Shown here one piece after another: positions 1 through 11,701 of a DNA stretch of 64,000 nt. The notes beneath the pieces were generated by a model. The model did no database searches. It was given only the letters and a program-made list of their open reading frames with translations, and was not told the DNA's origin. Position 1 is the stretch's first letter, and the number at the start of each line of letters is the position of its first letter. The DNA comes from Albifimbria verrucaria (Eukaryota; Ascomycota; Sordariomycetes; Hypocreales; Stachybotryaceae), in the NCBI GenBank assembly GCA_020081605.1, contig JAHREC010000013.1:2356001-2420000 (forward strand), written 5' to 3'. The translations under genes and the position numbers were made by a program.

Positions 1-1333
1 GCAAAGCTCGATATACCCCTCTATGTTGAGACAATTGAGAGAAGAAAGAAGATACCAGACCGAATCCTCGAGCTCATGGAGGAATGGGGCGCAAACCATC
101 TCTTTGCCAACATGGAATACGAAGTAGATGAGTTGCGCCGTGAAGCCCACCTTGTTCGAGATCTGGCCGAGAACGGCAAGTCTTTGAGGTGGTCCATGAT
201 ACCTGTGTGGTTCCTCCAGGAGACCTCCAAAGCGGCTCCGGAAATCAATATGCGGTTTATTCGCCTTGGTTTCGTGCTTGGGTAGCGCACGTCCACGCCA
301 ATCTTGATCTTTTAGAACTTTACGACCCTCCGAGTAAGAATCCAGGAGACACCCGCACCAAGTTTCAGAAGCTCTTTGACTCCCCTATTCCAGAAGCTCC
401 CAAGAACAAGAGCTTAACCGACGAAGAGAAGAAACGCTTTCGTGCCTACTGGCCGTGCGGTGAGCATGCTGCCAAGCTTCGTTTGGAAAAGTTCTTGGAT
501 GAGAAGATCGGCGACTATCACAACCTCAGGAATATCCCTGCCAATATTGCTACATCATCTCTGTCGGTGCATCTAGCAAGTGGCACGATCAGTTCAAGAA
601 CCTGCGTTCGTGTGGCTAGGGATAGAAACAAGACCAAGAAACTCGACGGTGGACATGAGGGTATTCAAAGATGGATCTCGGAAGTTGCCTGGCGTGACTT
701 TTACAAGCATGTTCTCGTTCACTGGCCTTATATATGGTATGTTGCGCTCTCCCAAACCACGTCGCTTCCATAGCTAACACCCGGAAGTATGAACAAGCCT
801 TTCAAACCAGAGTACTCCAACATCGCATGGTCTTATGATGAGGAGCACTTTGCGGCTTGGTGCGAAGGTCGAACTGGTTTCCCCATCATAGACGCGGCAA
901 TGCGTCAGCTACATCACATGGGATACATGCACAACCGGTGTCGAATGATTGTTGCCTCATTCTTAGCCAAGGACCTCCTAATTGACTGGAGGAAAGGCGA
1001 GCAGTACTTCATGACTCACTTGATTGATGGCGACTTCGCCAGCAACAATGGTGGTTGGGGTTTCAGTGCCAGCGTGGGTGTCGACCCTCAGCCGTACTTT
1101 CGCATATTCAACCCTCTACTTCAGAGCGAGAAATTTGACGCCGATGGGGAGTATATCCGGAAATGGGTACCTGAGCTGAGAGGTATCGAGGGAAAGCAAT
1201 TCACGAGCCGTACGCCCGCGGGGCAGGGCCGAAGGCGAAGAAGAATGGGTATCCGGAACCGATTGTCGAGCACAAGGGCTGTCGAGAGCGGGCGTTGAGC
1301 GCATACAAGGAGGGGATCCAAAATGGGATGTGA
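1..1333 (+). CDS. phr1: Class I CPD photolyase, 3' part (5' end outside window)
   Basis: Deoxyribodipyrimidine photolyase, a flavoprotein that uses light to split cyclobutane pyrimidine dimers in DNA. The window opens inside the antenna-binding domain ([20 protein letters not shown]). It continues through the FAD-binding domain with the strongly conserved segments [57 protein letters not shown] and [24 protein letters not shown]. One intron is clear at 737-787 and leaves the frame intact (codon TGT rebuilt). Two one-base losses break the frame: in the T run at 183-185 and at G1196. After the second, the frame reads a normal family C terminus ([14 protein letters not shown]) to the stop at 1331-1333. 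The family identification is certain; the exact last codon is less so, because a GTGAGT follows immediately and a further exon cannot be excluded. The breaks are probably sequencing errors. Confidence 0.9.
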
Positions 1334-1812
1334 GTCTCATTGCCTGTCTGTATGGGAGTATAGAGTAGCAACATCTCCTCATTGGTTTCTGGTCGCCAAA
1401 CACCTATGGCATATCTGGATAACATGTGTGACCCGTATCTGTACCCTGGCGAAGGACTTAACCGCCACAGCTTTTATAGGCCGTTCAATCTGCGGCATGG
1501 AGGCTATCGAGGTAGCCCCAGAGTCCTCGGTCATCCAGTTGGGTCCGGTCCGAGGAAACTTTGCTAGCCGGTGAGGGGAGCACATGTCACGTTGCATCAC
1601 GTCGCAGTATCGTAGAGTCGAAGCATTGTGAAATTTTGCGTCGAAATCGAGCCGAACGCCCTGAATTGGGAATTGCTAGATGCAGCCAACTCTAGTTCCA
1701 ACCATGCCCTTCATGCCAATCCCTGCCCTCCATGTCAGTAAGGGAGTCTTTGCCATGGGCCGCCTTCCTCCTCAAGCCACAGGTGTATGTACCTTTCGAA
1801 GTTTTTCCACAT
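1334..1812. other. Intergenic between convergent photolyase and eS21 genes
   Basis: This stretch holds the 3' ends of two converging genes. Open frames here are short and match no family I know. The plus-strand frame running into 1732-2043 is the antisense of the eS21 gene. No other feature is seen. Confidence 0.6.
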
Positions 1813-2137
1813 TTATCGCTGAGCGCTCCAGACGCTCTTAACCAGACCATCACGCTGCGCCAGGCGGTTCAGAGCATCGTCGCTCTCACCCATGGCACGG
1901 ACGAAACCGCAGAGGGCGTAGACGTGGTTCTCGCCGGGGACGGCACGGCCGTTCTCGTCAACCTTGGCGATGGAGATCTGGACAGAGCCGTGGTCCTTGG
2001 CCTTGATGATGCGGTTGGTGGCGCTGCACTTGCGGGGACGTAACTGGACGAAAAGTTTCAGTATCTCTGGACTCGTCTCAGGGAGGTGGTTAGGGATGCG
2101 CATACAGGTCGACGATCTCACCACGGTCGTTCTCCAT
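1813..2137 (-). CDS. rps21: 40S ribosomal protein S21 (eS21)
   Basis: Small-subunit ribosomal protein eS21 (RPS21), involved in 40S maturation. The first exon (2106-2137) encodes the family N terminus [11 protein letters not shown]. An intron follows at 2044-2105 (GTATGC to CAG). The second exon carries [20 protein letters not shown] and ends in [16 protein letters not shown], all typical of the family; the predicted length is about 88 residues. The exon junction should read DLYVPRK, but the C run (plus-strand GGGG at 2034-2037) is one base short, shifting the frame just after the junction. An essential ribosomal gene is unlikely to be broken, so this is probably an assembly error. The start was chosen because MENDRGE is the family start. 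Confidence 0.9.
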
Positions 2138-3314
2138 TTTGGCGGTTGTTTGGAGGTTTTGGAATAGACGTGGACTGGGTGTGGTTCGTGAGAGGTGGTT
2201 GAGTCGTCACAGCGTGATTCGAGACCGGGATTCAAAGAATTTGGCAACGACTAATTTTTGGTGCGGAAAGAAAGCCCTACATTGATGCCTCAGGCCGAAT
2301 GACACCCCACCACCCCACAAATCCGCAGCTCATTGGTCACTGGAGCACATTGTGAACGAGTCCCTCTTAATTAAAACTAGGACTTTATGATGTAAGCCGT
2401 GAGTGAGTGTTGCAAGTTGTTGAAGAATGCTCATGCTCATGTGGGAATGAAGGCGATGATGCAATCAATTTAATTTGAATTGAAGGAGATGCAATTTAGG
2501 TATGGCTCTTTGACTTCTCCAATCTCATAATTTCAGTGTCAGTTTTAATCATTGGGTCTTCCTTCTAGATTCACATTGTATTACCAGCGTCGTCAGCACC
2601 AGGTAGTTTGTTGTGTGTGCAGTAGGAACATAAGGGTTATGGACACCACAGTAACCTCGTTCAATGGTAGTTGAAACGATACTGCTGAAACAAATTGCCA
2701 GAACAAAAGGATATATTTTAACAGTATAAGACGCAGCTTAGAAGGAATGTATACAGCCGTATCTCTATTGTGATTGTAAAAATGATAAAATACGAGTATA
2801 TTCGGTATGTATCCAGTAGATGGCTCTGTTGATATTATGCACCGTAGGTAAGCATAGCAGGTACCTGTCCACATACTGCCAGAGTCCATCCATAGAAAGG
2901 TTTGCTGGTTCACTTCGTAAGGATGGTAGCTACTTTATTTAGAATGATCTTTTTATCCTTTTTATCAAATTTGCATCTTTTTACTGTTGATCATTCATCT
3001 CAAAATGTTTGTTATGCTATATTTCTTTGGCCAATATGGGACGGAAATAATGAAGTACAGCATAATAACTGGTCAGGTGATTTCGTGCTTTCGTCCATCG
3101 TCTCCACTATGGTCGAAACGCGCCTCGATCAAGAGTGGCGACTTAGACATAGCGATTGTTGGCCACCCTCTAAATCGCATGCCAAATACCATGTTGGGTT
3201 ATGCGAGGCCTGCCGACAACTCTCCGGACCAGGATCCTTCCCACGGCTACCGCTCAAACTCGCGTCCTATTACTGAGATGCGCTGTGCGCCTCCAGCTAT
3301 GCACTTTCGCCAAT
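2138..3314. other. Divergent intergenic region between eS21 and SLX4
   Basis: This is the upstream region for two divergently transcribed genes. It is AT-rich between about 2380 and 3080. Open frames present (for example 2593-2913, minus) have no recognisable family and look incidental. An exact AGGTACCT palindrome lies at 2859-2866. An in-frame upstream start at 3201 exists for SLX4 but is not preferred. Confidence 0.5.
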
Positions 3315-5962
3315 ATGGCGTCTTCTAGCGTGTTTGGGTCATCTCCTGTTTGTCTGGCTCCAAGCGTCCCACCGCGGGCAGTCTCTTCATCACCCGATCT
3401 CCCTTCGCTACAGCAAATACTGCCGAACAAATCGCACGAACCGGCCGCTTCAATCGTTGCCAATCATGTTTCAACACCCGGCGGTGGCAGTGTACCCTCG
3501 CCGCAAACCACGTCCGCGTACTGGAAGCCACCGCAGACCCAGCAATCATCAGCTTTGCGGCACGACAATCACATATCTGACAATGGTCGCGCCGAATCTG
3601 GGCCTAGTTCTCCGTCCATAGTCGAGTTGGACGCAATGCCGGCGCCGAGCACTCCTCAAGCGAAACAGTCAATAAGACAAGCCGATCAGGACAAGCTGGA
3701 AGCGACAGTTGGTGGAGGAGTCGAGCCTTTACAGGTCCTGGATTCAGAAGTTAAGGCACAGCCTTCAAATCTCGACGAATCGACCACACAATCTCTTGAT
3801 CTGCAAGCTTCCGAACAACTCCAGCCTCCCAAGAACCTGCGGAATAAACACGAATCCACAATTGAGCCCCTTCACCTAGAGCAAGCAATGGCTCGTAAGA
3901 CTGTTTGGACGCCTCCGAGCGTGAAGAAACATGCGGGTGCTGAGCAATTGCCTAAGAATCCCAACAACCCGCCATCTTCCTCCTCGCCAGGTAATTGGAA
4001 GCAGGCGCCAATCTTTCAAGCATTATCAGACACTTATGGCTGCAAGGAGAACGAACAGCCTGGCGGTGCACAAGCGGCAAAAGTGAGCTACAAAGTAGTC
4101 AAGAAGCGCAAACTCATTGAGCTTGTTCCTGTCAAACCTGCGGCGGACACGGCACCAAAAGAGTCACCAGAGAAACAAGAGAAACCAGTTGCAAAACGAA
4201 AGGCAACAAAGAAAAAACAGCGAACTATCACCGCCCTCGCCACGGCAGCATACAAGACACCAACACAACCGGATCCAGCCCCTCCATCAGGGTCATTGTT
4301 GGAGTATTTTCCAGCTGATGGGAAAGCAGAGACGCCAGTGGCGCAGGACCAAGTTGCCAAGCCTAAACGAGCTCGAAAAAAACCAGCAAAGGCTTCAAAG
4401 AAGAAAATTGTACCTCCAAAGCCAATCTTGCTCTCACCGCGGGCGGCTCTGAAGCAAGTAGCTGACCAGGACTTTGTTTTTGGAACATCAAGCCAGCTTG
4501 CTAGGGAACAATCCCCTTCGCTGCTACGAGATCTTCAGGCTGCTATCAGAAGATCGAATGAAATTGAGTCCGCCGACTTTGCGACACCTATCAACAGCGA
4601 CGCCGTAGAACCTCCAGACCAACGACCGAAGTTATGGGACGCAGGTGCTCGTGATGCCGAAGGTGACTTGCTTGATCTGGAAGTTATCGACCTAGTGGAC
4701 AATTCACCGAAGCTACCACCTCTCATTGATGAGGCTGACCCGTTTGGTTACCACAAGAATGAAGCAGAAGTAGCTGCAGATGCAGATGCAGATAAAGTAC
4801 AGGTTGACACGGCACCAACCAACGATGACTCGTTTGTCAACCTATCTGACATCTTGCCATCGCCAACCACAAAACCTAGCGAGGTAGTGGATAATGACGA
4901 CTCGCACTCTGTGAGTGAATTGTCATTCTGTGATAACGTACGTTGGCCGGCGACCCCTACAACCTCACGGGAGAATGCTCGAAGGGTGTTGGACGTCGGT
5001 CTCTCGTCGCCACCAAAACCTCAGGTCCAAGACGAGCCACCTCGACCAAAGTATGAACTTTATACAGATGCTCAATTATCGAAGGAGATTACCTCATACG
5101 GCTTCAAGCCAGTCAAACGTCGTACTGCTATGATTGCTCTTCTAGATCAGTGCTGGGAAAGCAAGACCCGGATGACCCATGGCGATGTTAGAATGCAATC
5201 TACGATGTCTACAGCGGCAGTAGCAGGCACCGCGACTACTAGACATGTCATTGAGCGAGACGATGTTGGCCCTATGGGCGGCCCTCGCCATCTCCCTGGT
5301 ATAACTGAGTCAGAGGAGCAAGAACCGCCGCCCTCCGCGCAGCCACCATTGTCTCCCAAAAAGCCGCGAGGTCGGCCAAAGAAGGACCCCAGCACTCCGA
5401 CGAAGAAGACTGGATCACGAACAGCTTCCAAAAGACAGCGGCAGCAAAGGCTGCTGCACCTGCAACAACAAAAACGACTCCTACGAAACGCACTACTCCA
5501 TCTAAGCGCAAGAAAACGCCGCCAAATGCCGTCATAGAGATACCTGACTCAGCATCTGACGATTTGAGCGACATCTCTCGCTCTCCTTCCTCTTCGCCAG
5601 AGCCTACGTTTTCATCGCCTCTTCCTGTTGACCTTTCGGTGTCTGTGAGTGAAGACACGGATCTGACAATGGCCTCTGCCCCCACAGACGATCAGGAAGC
5701 ATTATTCAAACATGTGACGAAAGCAGTCACGACCGCTCCTCGGACGACTGATCCATCGAAGCCATCATGGCATGAGAAAATTCTCATGTATGATCCGATC
5801 GTATTAGAAGACCTGGCCACCTGGCTCAACTCGGGACAACTGACGAGGGTTGGGTTTGACGGTGAGATCAGCCCAGGCGAGGTGAAGCAGTGGTGCGAGT
5901 CGAAGAGCATCTGCTGTCTATGGAAAGTGAATCTACGCGGCAAGGAAAGGAAGAGGTTCTGA
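3315..5962 (+). CDS. slx4: Structure-specific endonuclease subunit SLX4
   Basis: Scaffold and regulatory subunit of the SLX1-SLX4 nuclease, which cuts branched DNA such as flaps, forks and Holliday junctions in the nucleus. About 882 residues. The long N-terminal part is low-complexity and rich in S, P and K. A SAP-like conserved segment ([20 protein letters not shown], about residues 590-610) is followed by an AT-hook-like KPRGRPKK (about 682-690). The C-terminal SLX1-binding domain ([20 protein letters not shown], then [19 protein letters not shown]) lies at about 824-880. The start at 3315 (MASSSVF) was preferred over the in-frame 3201 because [12 protein letters not shown] sequence follows, as in other fungal SLX4 proteins. 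One base is missing in the A run at 5430-5433; beyond it the frame continues to the stop. No intron is seen. Confidence 0.88.
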
Positions 5963-6480
5963 ACGAATATTATGAATGCATGATGAGCATGGGATACAGC
6001 GTAGAAAGAGGCTGTGGGCGTTGCCGATGTTAGATGCTGGGATTTGCTTGGCGTCGATTGATTTTACTATACCCATAGCAGCTTTTGAATATGACTACCG
6101 TATATTATGGACCTACGTGTATCGAGCTATGTATGGAACCTGAAACAAATCGTTTCCTATGGTCTGTAGTCCTGCCACACCCTACGCAAGGCCTGTCCGG
6201 ACCCTTGTCCTCCATCCCCGTGGGGTTCGGTGTCCCCACCCGCTGAGCCTCGGCCCGGCATTATGCGACACGCGCTTTCGGCTCAATCACCATACAAGTC
6301 GTTATACTCCGTGCGAACCACCCATCATCTCAGCTGAGTTGCGACTATCACCTGAGCGACGTTATGTGGAGGACAGGCCCGGGACGCCTATATACCATTG
6401 CCACAGGCGTCAGACCAGGCTACCACGCGGCAATCGCTTCCATCAACGCGACCAGCACCGTCAGTACCACCACCACCACC
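5963..6480 (+). other. Intergenic, SLX4 3' end and Nudix gene promoter
   Basis: Roughly the first 150 bases are AT-rich and follow the SLX4 stop. The rest is C-rich and leads into the Nudix gene. An ATG at 6364 is in frame with the start at 6481 and could give a 39-residue longer N terminus. No other feature is seen. Confidence 0.5.
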
Positions 6481-7570
6481 ATGGCTTCCTCTCAGGCTCG
6501 TCGTTCTTCGTCTTCTTCCTCTGCCCCATCTAAAGCTCCAGCCAAGCGGCCGGGGCTCAACATCCCCGTCCCAGCTCCTCCATCATCATCCTCTCCCCAC
6601 CAACGAGGTGCTCCTCCTGCACCGCGTACAGACCTCGACGTCGTTTGCCTCGGCGCACGTCTTCCCCGGGGCAACCTCGACGCCTTCCACGACGGGGAGA
6701 TACCGCCTCCTGACGCCCCGGAAAGGCACCAGGATGGGCCGGCGTACCGTCTCGGCGCCGTCCGTGAGACCTTCGAGGAGACGGGCATCCTCTTGGCTAA
6801 GCGCAACGGCGAGCTGTTCAACGTGCCCGCAGGTGAGGAGCGTGATGCCGCAAGGCGGCGCATTCATTCGAATGAGGTCGGTTTCGGGGACTGGGTCAAG
6901 TCCCTTGGTGGTGTGCCCGACATGGACGGCCTGATACCGTTCACGAGGTGGCTCACGCCGACCAACATCCCAAAGCGCTTCACGACGCAGATGTACGTCT
7001 ACATGCTGCCTCTGTCACAGGGAGACGCACCACCCTCAGAAATGGTCCTCGCAACCCCGACAACGGGGTCGAGCACACCGCTGCCACGTTCGCCTCGCCC
7101 CAGGCCTTCCTCTCTCGCCTCGCTGCCGGCGAGATCATCCTGTTCCCACCACAGGCATATCTACTCAGCCACCTCGCACGCTTCCTCCAGCCCGCGCCCT
7201 CGACGCTTTCTGGCGATGCGAGCGCCCTGCAGAAGCACTACGCGACCCAGCGCAGCGCCCTGCTCGAGTTCCTGCAGGCCACGCCCACCGCGACGTCGGC
7301 CAAGGCGCAAGCACACCCGACGTCGTTAATTCCCTGGAGTGACAAGGTCATGAGCCCCATAATCTCTTCGTGCGTCAAGATGACGGCCGTGTGGTGCTAG
7401 GTTTGGACAAGCCGGGGCCGGAGCTTAAGGGTTCGGATCAGGGCGGCGACTGGGAGCATGTGGTGCTAGTGAGGTTTGGTAAGTCCGGCCCGTCAGAGGT
7501 AGAGATTCGCAAGAGAGAGGATGTGTTGGAGGAGGAGCGAAAGCACAAGTCCGAGAGTAGCAGGCTATAA
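6481..7570 (+). CDS. NUDT19-like Nudix hydrolase with C-terminal SRL (putative peroxisomal CoA diphosphatase)
   Basis: Nudix hydrolase of the NUDT19 type; that subfamily hydrolyses CoA and acyl-CoA diphosphate bonds. Seen in order: NEVLLLHRVQTSTSFASAHV, then an FPGG-type start of the Nudix box, an insert of about 30 residues (NLDAFHDGEIPPPDAPERHQ), then the box core AVRETFEETGILL. An insert inside the Nudix box is typical of this subfamily. FTRWLTPTNIPKRFTTQMYV and EIILFPPQAYLL follow. The protein ends KHKSESSRL; terminal SRL fits the peroxisomal PTS1 signal. Four frame breaks are needed: a net +1 (or -2) at the C run 6595-6598, and one-base losses at G6668-6671, C7055-7058 and C7355-7358. 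No intron is needed. Peroxisomal location is an inference from three residues plus family knowledge. Confidence 0.82.
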
Positions 7571-8037
7571 TAGACCATATGGCCCGGCGCCAGTTTGTGA
7601 TTATATCAGATGAATACACGATTGGATTATCAGGAATAACGGATGGCCAACCATAACATATATACGGATATGACAAAAACCTAGGGAGTTTGTATAACTC
7701 ATATGTCATTACTTCCTCATGGCCACGCATCGGAAAATTGGACCTGACCATCATTACAGATCCATCATATGCATCAGCCGTAAACAGTTCTCACACGGTT
7801 CTACCGACTAGAACTTTTGAAGCATCGCGCGTCCAAGCACCCGATTATGTCCTGAGTAAGCTCAGGGGCCCAATTTGGTATCCAACCATGTTGTATGATG
7901 GCCAACACTCTAAGGGTGAGCACTCCCCATCTCTAGTCCTCGAATACTCTGACTCCAATCTTGCCAATCAAATCCATCTCCTAGCATATCTGTATCTTCT
8001 AGTGTTCCTTGCTGGAGTTTCACGTTAGGTTCATTCG
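7571..8037. other. Intergenic between convergent Nudix and regulator genes
   Basis: AT-rich 3' region shared by two converging genes. Open frames here are short and without recognisable family signal. Nothing else is seen. Confidence 0.5.
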
Positions 8038-10861
8038 TCAAGGAATAACCATCCCACAGGAAAGGGGAGGGTTATCATCCATCTCTGTAGGCATGGCGTG
8101 TTGCTGTGCTGAAATAGCACCATGAATCGGTTGGGTATGGGCTGGAACTTGGTGCTGATGGTGTATTTGCGTTTGAGCTCCAATTGGGGCTGGGTTTGTA
8201 GTCTGAGGGTTCCCTCCCGCCATCATCTGCAGCGGCCAAAAATCAACCATTGTAACAGATGGCTGGGAAATGACTTCATCTACGAGGTCAACTGCCTCGC
8301 GAGATATTTCCATGGATAGCGGTACCTCGGACGTACCACGACCCTGGACAGTGTGCTGTGGCACCTGCAGGTGAGGCCCCGATTGCTGTACGGGCTCTTC
8401 CTGGTTCGCATTGAACGGCGAAACCGGCGTCCGGTTGCGTTGCACAAACGGCATTGGGCTAGTACCGTCCTGTCTAGTTAGCGTTCGCCATCTCTCCTGA
8501 CCTGTTCCATCACGTTCTCGGCGCCTGGTACAGGTCCGAACCGAGCTTGGGCCGGGTTCATTCGCTCGGCCCAGTCTAACCTGCGGGCTTCTTCGGGGTT
8601 CGCCTTGAGTCTTGCGATCTCTAAGGCACGATGTTTACGTGCTCTCAAAAAGAGCTTGCGCAGGGGAAGGAAGACGGCAATGTGATCCGAATTCTTTATG
8701 TTCTCGAGAGGATCCTGATCGTACCGACTAACAGCCTCCCAAGCGCGCTCAACCAATGCTGTCCACGGGCGCCGACAAATCTCAACCAAGGCATATGCAA
8801 TAGCATGCCAATTTGTGTAAGTTGCAAAAGCCAGCGATACTGCTTACACCGAGGGTCTGTATTGAGTTTGTAGTTATACTCAACAATCTCAAGTGCTGCA
8901 ATAAATATTCGCTCGCGTATCTCTTCTGATAGCTTATGAGCGGAGCCGGGAAACAGCATGGGTTGGTAGAGGACAAGACACATCTTCGCCATGATGATCC
9001 GCGCTATCATTGCTGCTACCCAGTACAAGGGATCGCTTTCGTCAACAACATGCTTGAGAAACTTATACTCAACACGTTGGTACACATCGATCAGCATCTG
9101 TTCCCGCTCGACGAGGGTAGCCTCGCTTATTTTAGAGTTGCCAGAAGTGCTGGCGGACGCAGCACCAAGAAACTCCCTCGAAATTCTGGCAATTTCGTAA
9201 TTCACGAGAGGCACAGCGCAATCTGAGCGTCCCTCTCTGGCTGGCGGGGTTGACGTACTCGAGATGCTGATATCTGCGTCGTTGAGGCTGGTGGGCATCT
9301 GCGTATCGAACGAACCATCTGAGATGGCAGGTTCTGAACCCATTTCCTCTGAAGATCGATAATCCAATATCAGGATAGCCCACCAGATACGCCTCCTCAA
9401 TTCAACTTCGAGAGGGCTAAGGCCCTCCAACTTGGAACCATCGCGGTGGAGGCCCATACCCTGGGCAATGCGGACCACCAAGCCCGTGAGAGCCCAGCAA
9501 AATCGGCTTTCGTCGTAACGGCGTACTACGATCAAAAATAAGGTAAGAGCGGTCACCACAGCCATGTCGGTGGTGTTGAGGAATTTCGCTTTCGCCAGCG
9601 CTTGCTCCAGAGCAAAGCGATAATGGGCAACGAGCTCGTCCTTTTTCGCTCCAAAATTTGTCATGACCTGGGAAAGCACGGGTTAACCACGTCCACATGG
9701 GATATGCCAATTTTCTGGACAATGCATACCTCTTCGGGCTCCAAAGACACAACAGCACTGAAGTATATGCCAAAAACGAGGGCTTCGTTCGCTGGTGAGA
9801 GTGTCCCTGGGCTTCTCCTAGCCTCCCGGATAATGATTTCGGTTGAGGGCACATGGAGTACTTTGACAAGTGTTTCTACATTCTCCTGGTAGACAGACCA
9901 TAAAAATGGAACATGAGAGGGAAGTGGGTGGTATCTCTGGAGGTCGATGTTGCTCGAGCGGTAGCCTAGAATGAAGGCCTGGTCGCCGGTGACGGCTGCT
10001 GCGGGCGCCGCCGGCGGAGACTGGTCCGGAGTAATATCTAGGTCAGAATCCGAATCTTCATCAGTCAGTCTCTGAGTCTCCTCTCGGAGTGAGTCGAGCT
10101 ATAGAGCGCGGTTAGATATCAACACCGACACAGCTTCCAGTCACCTACCTCGTCATTCAGCTTAGTCCAAAACACACTGCTAACATATCTGGTGCTACCC
10201 TTGTGGTCATTGAGCACCAGGCGGCCAAGCTTTTGTTGCACGTCGACCCTCTTTGCTGGGTCGGTGTTGTTGTCGCTTAGGAAATCAAAGTCCCGTGGGC
10301 TTCCTCCACTATTAGCAGCTGAGCCCAGGCTCCCAGACATCTGTCTCTGGGCTGTGGCAGAGCGATTTGAACCCTCGGGAGAACCAGCAGACGAGGGGCC
10401 CTTGCCTCCAGATTCAACCTCGATCTGGCCGCTGAGCTCCTCTACAATGCCTTCCAGTTTCTTGAGCCGCTTGACCAGTTCCATCTCTCTCTGGCTGGTG
10501 TTTTTGGGCGGCGCATTTGGGTCCTTGGGCCGGGGCTGCCTAGGAGCCCTTCCAGGGGCAGGAAAGACACATGGGATATGAGCCCTCCGGCAGTTGGAAC
10601 AGGGCATCTGCTTGTCACAGCGAACCTTCCTGCGGCGACATGTGACGCATGACCTGGGATTGAGGGCGGGAGCAGTAGAGCCGGGGGTCAGGATTGGGCC
10701 GGTATGGGCATCTGGGCCGGTAGTATGATAAACGGTGACATTACCCGGAGCGCGGCCGGGTTGAAGCGCGGCATCGGGAGGCTGCTGAGATGGCGGCGAC
10801 GGGGAGTCAAGGCTGATGGAATTCCCTGGTGGAACGTGTTGAAATCATATGAGCTCGCCAT
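8038..10861 (-). CDS. Zn2Cys6 fungal transcription factor 1
   Basis: Fungal binuclear-cluster regulator, expected to bind CGG-type sites in the nucleus. The cluster CVTCRRRKVRCDKQMPCSNC...C (about 10560-10650) has the standard spacing. A charged helix (MELVKRLKKLEGIVEEL) follows and is a likely dimerisation coiled coil. The fungal_trans middle domain starts around AFILGYRSSNIDLQ and includes VVRIAQGMGLHRDG and LRRRIWWAILILDY, a standard signature. The C-terminal tail is Q/P-rich. The start at 10861 (MASSYDFNTFHQG) is the only good ATG upstream of the cluster. Introns: 10099-10148 and 9668-9729. Three one-base losses: 10824-10826 (C on plus), 8822-8823 and 8501-8502; the frame closes exactly through all of them. 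The target pathway is unknown, and no adjacent enzyme genes point to one. Confidence 0.85.
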
Positions 10862-11111
10862 GGTAGTGAGTGAGGCAGGGACGTCAAGGCACCAACAGGA
10901 AATCTGACAGGTTAAATATCAGGAAGCCGAATGAGCAACACAACGGAGATGCTATGCTGCGCTGTGCTATATCAGCTCGAACGGCGCTGGTCGGGTGTTG
11001 GGAATCACATCCGCCACCAGTGGAACGAGCAAGCCAGGACAATGTTATATGATTGAGAGAAGCCAAGCCGACATGTGGTGGGTTGAGGAATTGTCCAGGG
11101 TCAAAGACAAC

Positions 11112-11152
11112 GGCAAGGCAAGGCAAGGCAAGGCAAGGCAGGGCAGGGCAGG
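11112..11152. repeat. GGCAA/GGCAG pentanucleotide repeat
   Basis: Five tandem copies of GGCAA run into GGCAG copies. It is a simple sequence repeat in the upstream region of the Zn2Cys6 regulator. Copy number may be unreliable given the indel-prone sequence. Confidence 0.85.
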
Positions 11153-11225
11153 TGGGTGAGGGGCGTAGAGCGACAAGGTTGGTTGGTCAGCGCGCTTTAC
11201 CTGGACACATTCCGCCCTATGCCTA

Positions 11226-11257
11226 CCTTACCTTACAGTACCTTACCTTACTTACAG
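11226..11257. repeat. CCTTA-type degenerate repeat
   Basis: Repeated TACCTTA/CCTTAC units (four or five copies, imperfect). The surrounding 300 bases also carry scattered TACCT and AGGTA words, so this is a wider low-complexity zone and not a single element. Confidence 0.7.
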
Positions 11258-11685
11258 CACCACTAACACTACCGGTATACCTAAGGTAATGCCTACCGGT
11301 GCATCTGCGGTGCATATTCGCCTGCATCTGTAGACACCTTACTTATGCCTGTCGAGTGCCGGCCAATGTAGGTACTTTCCGTTACCTCGCAGGTACCTGC
11401 ATGCAGCTGAGGCAGCACCCGTACGTGGTGAGGACGAGGGTGCCGCACTCACTGCACTCAGAGTACCATACAAGCCTTGCTGCCCTCCCTCTACCTGTGT
11501 TGTAGGTACCTGCATTCCTCCCTAGAATAAGTAGGTAGGCGTTGCATCTCTGTCGCTTAGATCACCGCTGTCCAACCCGGCCGATCTTACCTGGGCAGCA
11601 ATCCCGACGATGATCATCTGGCTCTAGATTTGTCATTGCTAGAGGCGAAACTAATAACAACTCCCTCAATTCGTAATCTAGTCTC

Positions 11686-11701
11686 TTTTTTTTTTTTTTT
11701 T
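11686..11701. repeat. T16 homopolymer tract
   Basis: A run of sixteen T. True length is uncertain in an assembly with homopolymer errors. No gene is adjacent. Confidence 0.8.

Noticed and set aside
1..1333. Photolyase as a decaying pseudogene
   Set aside because: The two breaks are one-base losses of the same kind as in essential genes nearby; all other residues are conserved.
1732..2043. Plus-strand frame of 103 codons
   Set aside because: It is the antisense of the eS21 second exon, and that strand gives a perfect ribosomal protein.
5272..5685. Minus-strand frame of 137 codons over the SLX4 gene
   Set aside because: Antisense shadow of the SLX4 low-complexity region; G/A/V-rich from mirrored codons.
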